Shown here one piece after another: positions 9,917 to 13,251 of a DNA stretch of 13,251 bases. The stretch comes from Entamoeba invadens IP1 (taxonomy: Eukaryota > Evosea > Mastigamoebida > Endamoebidae): assembly GCF_000330505.1 (NCBI RefSeq), contig NW_004443569.1, forward strand, positions 12,439-25,689, read 5' to 3'. The notes under the pieces were generated by a model. That model was not told the origin of the DNA. It saw only the letters and a program-made list of their open reading frames with translations, and made no database searches. Position numbers and translations under genes: made by a program. How positions within the stretch are numbered: the first letter of the stretch is position 1; each line of letters opens with the position of its first letter.

Positions 9917-11011
9917 TCAAGTTACTATTGTGACCAACACAACATTACACAACGCATTTGTACACTTTTATCATTTATTCATCAGGCTTTCATGGCTATT
10001 TTCAACAGTAACAAACTTGTACATTTTCATGAAATTTGAATTCTAATTTTAAGTGTTCCTAAAATACATTTGCATGTTTATTCCAATATTGTTTATTTGC
10101 TTAAACACGCGTGATGCACCAGACAATTTGATGAATAATGTCAGATACATCAAGAGTTTATAAACCATTTTTTAGAAACGTAATTTCAATCATCATTTTA
10201 TTTAAGTTTCTTGCGCTTCCAAAAACTGTAGTTTGCATTTACTAATACTGGTGCACTCGTTGAGAATATCAAATCATTTTCCAGTTTAAGGTCTCAATAT
10301 TATGTCCCGATTTTCCAATCAATATACAACATGGAAAAGTTTAATAATTACTCCCTTGTGTGGATAATACCTAAAGTACCTTAGCCAGTTTTTTGTTTTT
10401 ATCAACTCGGTATAGTCCAGTCGTGTCATCATTACAGTCACTAAATTCACTTCAATTTTTAACAAATTTGTCTTACTGTTTTTAAGTTTTTTTATGAACG
10501 GATAATTACAACCTTTATTCGTTGTTGTGTAACTAAATTTAGTTAGATGATACTATTAATATTTAATACACTGAATACCACAAACACTACAACATTTGCA
10601 GTTATCCCTGAAATGATTTCATAAAAAAGTGCAGTCTAACAAAAAAGTTCTAATGTCATCAAGTGCATGCCACTATCCATATTATGTACATCATTCATTC
10701 GTTGCTGTTGTAAATAATCGAATTGTTCAATGGTGATGACATTTGGTATTACTATTCACTAAATTGTCTGAACACTTGGAACTTTTGTTATTTTTAAGTA
10801 AATTCACATGTTTAAACACTTTGAACAAATTACCATTTTGACAACTGACGCCACCACATTTGGTATTTTAATTTAAAATAATCAACTTAAAATAATAATG
10901 AATACCATAGAATTATTTTTTAATTGTTTTTATGTTTTAAAATTTTTCTTAAAACGATGTGAAAACAGCAAAACATGTCCCAACAATACTGACAATTACA
11001 AATCATTTCTT
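9917..11011 (-). pseudogene. Ancient Cys-containing coding relic
   Basis: One minus-strand frame keeps protein-like text over about 1.1 kb despite more than fifteen stops. Pieces include a hydrophobic FVIVSIVGTCFAVFTSF near 11002, KCGGVSCQNGN near 10861, DNCKCCSVCGIQCIKY near 10605, ECTSISKCKLQFLEAQE near 10265 and KLLMYLTLFIKLSGASRVF near 10150. Positions 10552-10322 form a 77-codon stop-free run. This is unusual in DNA this AT-rich. A signal-peptide-like start followed by Cys-rich text suggests a secreted or surface protein, perhaps related to the TMK ectodomains, but I do not recognise the family. Confidence 0.4.
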
Positions 11012-11239
11012 TTCAGAAATAATAAGTTAAAGATAAATATTTTTATTAATTAAATAATTTAATTGCAATTACAATGATTTTTTGAACTTTTTCAGAATAA
11101 AACAATAGTTGAGAGCATTTTAGAGTTAAATAGCCAAAGTTTTATTAGTAAAAATACAATTGTTATATAAAATAATGATTTATTATATATTATAATTTTA
11201 TTGTTTATCATTTTTTGTTGTGTTAATAGAATAATAAAA

Positions 11240-11269
11240 ATGTTACCATAAAAAAATAAATTTATTGAA
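11240..11269 (-). terminator. Likely 3'-end/poly(A) region of the secreted-protein gene
   Basis: The stop codon overlaps a TAATT motif (TTTTAATTC), followed by AATAAATTTATTTTTTTATG with a seven-T run at 11250-11256. This matches the short, T-rich 3' ends of Entamoeba genes. The assignment is inference from pattern only. Confidence 0.4.
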
Positions 11270-12056
11270 TTAAAACATAGTAGCAATGATAAAGACTAAT
11301 AAGACAAGAGTCTTGTAAGGGTTATCTTCTCCATTGTTATTATTATTTTGATCTCCATTCTCTGAGGTAATAGTACTTCCTTCACTTTTATTTTCTTTAA
11401 AGTTTTGCTTTGCTCTGGAGTATTACTCTGGTCTGGAGTTTTGCTTTCTTCAGGGGTTTTGCTCGGCTCTATATCAGTGCTCTGATCAGCAGTTTTTTGT
11501 GAAGTCCACATAAGCTGGAACACCATCAACGCCATAACACATAGTTAACACTCCATTGACACAGACATTACACAAAGTCTTTTCCGTATCGCTATTGTCA
11601 AAGTCTCCTGGAAGACAGTCAACAGTGTTGTATGATCTTTTCATTAAATAATGTTTGCCGTTTTCAGTTGCAATTTCGTACTTGTAGAAACCAAGTGCAT
11701 GATTACATCTCGACGAATGGTAAACTCCATCAATCTTATCTTTTAATTGACAATTTTCATTCTTGTCACTTGTAAATCCAACATAGTCTACTCTCTTCGG
11801 AATCATAAAGCTGTATTCAATTTTTGCATCTTGAACTGCTGGTGTTCATGAGCAATCTTTTGAAGCAAATTTCTTTTCTATCATATACATCCCCGTCTTG
11901 TCCGCTGTGTAGATTACCGAACCAGTTTCAGTTCTTTTGCACGTGTCTCTTTTGTAAAGTCTGAAATCGCCATAATTATAACAATCACTTCCTGCACCCA
12001 AAGCAAAATCAATTCGACCTAAAAAAAGTTGTAACAAATAAGAATATAACAAGCAT
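11270..12056 (-). pseudogene. Secreted, probably GPI-anchored protein, disrupted
   Basis: ATG 12056-12054 begins a signal peptide (MLVIFLFVTTF). A Cys-containing region with two related segments, a Ser/Thr/Pro hexapeptide stretch, an Asn run and a hydrophobic tail ending LVLLVFIIATMF at TAA 11272-11270 follow. The tail suggests GPI attachment at the cell surface. Segments RDTC...MIEKKFASKDC and SSRC...LMKRSYNTVDC align to each other, so the body is a duplicated domain. Lesions are an extra base in the seven-base run at 12021-12027, TGA at 11848-11846, an extra base in the six-base run at 11493-11498, and a lost base at 11396-11401. Correcting them gives 261 residues with exact closure. I do not recognise the family. 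The middle two shifts cancel each other. Confidence 0.78.
11401..11463 (-). repeat. Mucin-like hexapeptide repeat SKTP(E/D)(E/Q)
   Basis: The protein reads SKTPEE, SKTPDQ, SNTPEQ, then SKT. These Ser/Thr/Pro-rich copies sit between the Cys-rich body and the hydrophobic tail. In Entamoeba surface proteins such stretches are candidates for glycosylation as an extended stalk, which is an inference here. The repeat is readable only in a frame offset from both flanks, because of the indels at 11493-11498 and 11396-11401. Confidence 0.7.
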
Positions 12057-12090
12057 TGAAGTTTTAAGGTCTAATTATTATCTATATATA
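12057..12090 (-). promoter_or_regulatory. Core promoter of the secreted-protein gene
   Basis: TATATATA lies at 12090-12083 and AAAACTTCA at 12065-12057, directly before the ATG. The latter closely resembles the Entamoeba initiator AAAAATTCA, and the TATA-to-initiator spacing is about 18-33 bases. Together they predict transcription starting just before the start codon, consistent with the very short 5' leaders of Entamoeba genes. This also supports choosing ATG 12056 as the start. Confidence 0.55.
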
Positions 12091-12598
12091 CTTTTTTATT
12101 GTGTTAATTTTGTCAATAAAAACAAAACATTTTATTTCTTTAAATATATTCAGTTATTTTTTTGAATTTATTAATTTTTTAGCACAAAACCAATTTCACA
12201 ATGTTGTCTAATATTATTCATTTTTGTTTTTTTAACCCATTTTAAGAAAATGTATATAAGTATCCCAAAATAATATTTATTACATTAAATAGGTTATAGT
12301 TTTTTTTAATTAAGTTGATTGAAATAATTAAATTGTATTTTTGTCAACATAACAAGTTTCTCAAAAACACAACTTTAAAGACAGACTATATACAAAACAT
12401 TATTCTTTTTTTTAATAACCAATGAATTAAATTGTATATGTTTTTTATCATGGATAACAATAGATGTCTGTACGATGTTTATTAACACATACTGAGCTTT
12501 TATGACATTTTTTATTGAAAACATTTAACGTTTTTCTTTAAGTTGCATACTCTTTATTATTTTTCAATTAACTTTAAAAACTTTCGAGTAATCATATT
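12091..12598. other. Divergent AT-rich intergenic region
   Basis: This lies between the minus-strand secreted-protein gene and the plus-strand right-edge gene, and so should hold both promoters. It is almost pure AT with long T runs and no open frame. Apart from the promoter elements at its two ends I see no structured element. Confidence 0.5.
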
Positions 12599-12619
12599 CC
12601 ACTTATATAAGTGGGAACC
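12599..12619 (+). promoter_or_regulatory. Perfect palindrome next to a GAAC element
   Basis: CCACTTATATAAGTGG (12599-12614) is a perfect 16-bp palindrome with a TATA-like centre. It runs straight into GGGAACC (12613-12619), which matches the GAAC core-promoter element known from Entamoeba. The start codon of the downstream gene is at 12661, about 40 bases on. The palindrome may be a dimeric factor site overlapping the TATA region. Confidence 0.55.
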
Positions 12620-12660
12620 AATACAAATCTTAAAACATTAATTAACACATTAAAGACAAA

Positions 12661-13251
12661 ATGGTTTCCTTCAAAAATCAGAACACTTCGAATTCAGTCT
12701 CAGCAAATTGAAGCTCTTGCACACAACATCGATCAATAAGAGCAACTTCAATTTTTAATAATTGATTACACTTCGATTATAAACTTTCTTACAATGCTAA
12801 AAGTGGTGAGTTTGAATACACTTAAGAAGGTGTATATATACGGTAATAGTAATGCAATTTCACAATTTAATGAATTTGACTTCAAAAAGCACGATAAGAC
12901 TACTTACGTGTTTGTCATGGCCTTTTCGATGTTTTTATTCCAACAACCTAATTTGGAAAATTTTAAACGTTGTCCTCCAAATGTCCAAATCTATGTGCAG
13001 TACATTTCTAAATAGACAGAATGTTGGGACTACATCCCACAATTTTGTAACAATAATGAAATATTTGGTGGTCGATATGTTTACCCGATCTACATCATTT
13101 CAGACTCAACAACAAGTTCTCAATTAATTGCTGACGTCATGAACAAAGCGTTGCATGAAATTTTAACTATTTGTGAGCCAAAAATTAATAATTTTGTTAA
13201 TTACCAACCCCAAGAAATAAATTGGAAAGTAAATGAAGTACCAAAGACAAT
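12661..13251 (+). pseudogene. Unrecognised protein gene, broken, runs off right edge
   Basis: ATG 12661 begins MVSFK. After one extra A in the run 12673-12677 the next frame reads coherently to the window end: IRTLRIQSQQIEALAHNID, then LQFLIIDYTSIINFLTMLKV, NISQ-type polar text, and FGGRYVYPIYIISD and KALHEILTICEPKINNF near the right edge. In-frame TAA 12737-12739 and TAG 13013-13015 interrupt it. About 195 codons are visible and the 3' end is missing. From 13016 the last 78 codons are open. No signal peptide or membrane segment is evident, so it is probably cytosolic or nuclear. I do not recognise the family. Without the errors it could be a normal gene. Confidence 0.65.

Noticed and set aside
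11092..11286. Small minus-strand hydrophobic open frame
   Set aside because: It overlaps the 3' end of the secreted-protein gene in another frame and consists of Ile/Leu/Phe/Lys from AT-rich sequence.
2390..11848. TGA read as Trp (altered genetic code)
   Set aside because: The TGA at 2390 falls at a conserved Trp and that at 11846 could too, but TAA and TAG also interrupt frames, and ordinary TGG codons are used for Trp.
12021..12050. Intron ending at TTTTTTTAG near the start of the secreted-protein gene
   Set aside because: The possible donors would give an intron of 17-32 nt without GTTTGT, and would delete the hydrophobic signal peptide. A one-base T-run slip explains the frame better.
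1..13251. tRNA arrays, rRNA, LINE/SINE elements or CRISPR
   Set aside because: No tRNA-like cloverleaf blocks, rRNA motifs, reverse-transcriptase motifs or regularly spaced repeats were seen.

Overview
The window looks like a piece of an Entamoeba nuclear genome. Intergenic DNA is extremely AT-rich. The main gene has the architecture of the Entamoeba transmembrane kinase (TMK) family: a Cys-rich CxxC ectodomain, one membrane helix, then a kinase. Its short introns all start with GTTTGT, the 5' splice consensus known from Entamoeba. Several genes have compact upstream regions with TATA-, GAAC- or initiator-like elements. The species cannot be fixed from sequence alone; a reptile-type Entamoeba such as E. 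invadens is possible but unproven.

Layout. Positions 1-1381 are AT-rich, with a 25-bp imperfect inverted repeat and a run of ACTCACT direct repeats near the left end. A strongly eroded plus-strand coding relic lies at about 1382-1795. The centre (8985 down to 2237, minus strand) is one very large TMK gene with three mini-introns. It would encode about 2,208 residues but carries four in-frame stops, four single-base frameshifts and a shortened ATP-binding loop. Adding one base at each shift closes the frame exactly from the start ATG to the terminal TAA. AT-rich spacer follows (8986-9916), then a second heavily eroded minus-strand relic (about 9917-11011). A secreted, probably GPI-anchored protein gene (12056 to 11270, minus strand) has one stop and three homopolymer indels. 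A divergent plus-strand gene starts at 12661 and runs off the right edge, broken by one indel and two stops.

Taken together, no gene in the window is intact as written. The lesions fall into recent breaks (TMK, secreted protein, right-edge gene) and old relics (1382-1795 and 9917-11011). The simplest reading is a pseudogene-rich region. Many shifts sit in A/T homopolymers, so some could be sequencing or assembly errors, but the in-frame stops need a separate explanation. I see no mobile element, tRNA, rRNA or CRISPR, and no clearly new biochemical system. The features most worth following up are the mini-introns that rebuild CxxC motifs, the uncharacterised two-repeat secreted protein, the unrecognised right-edge protein and the palindrome-GAAC promoter.
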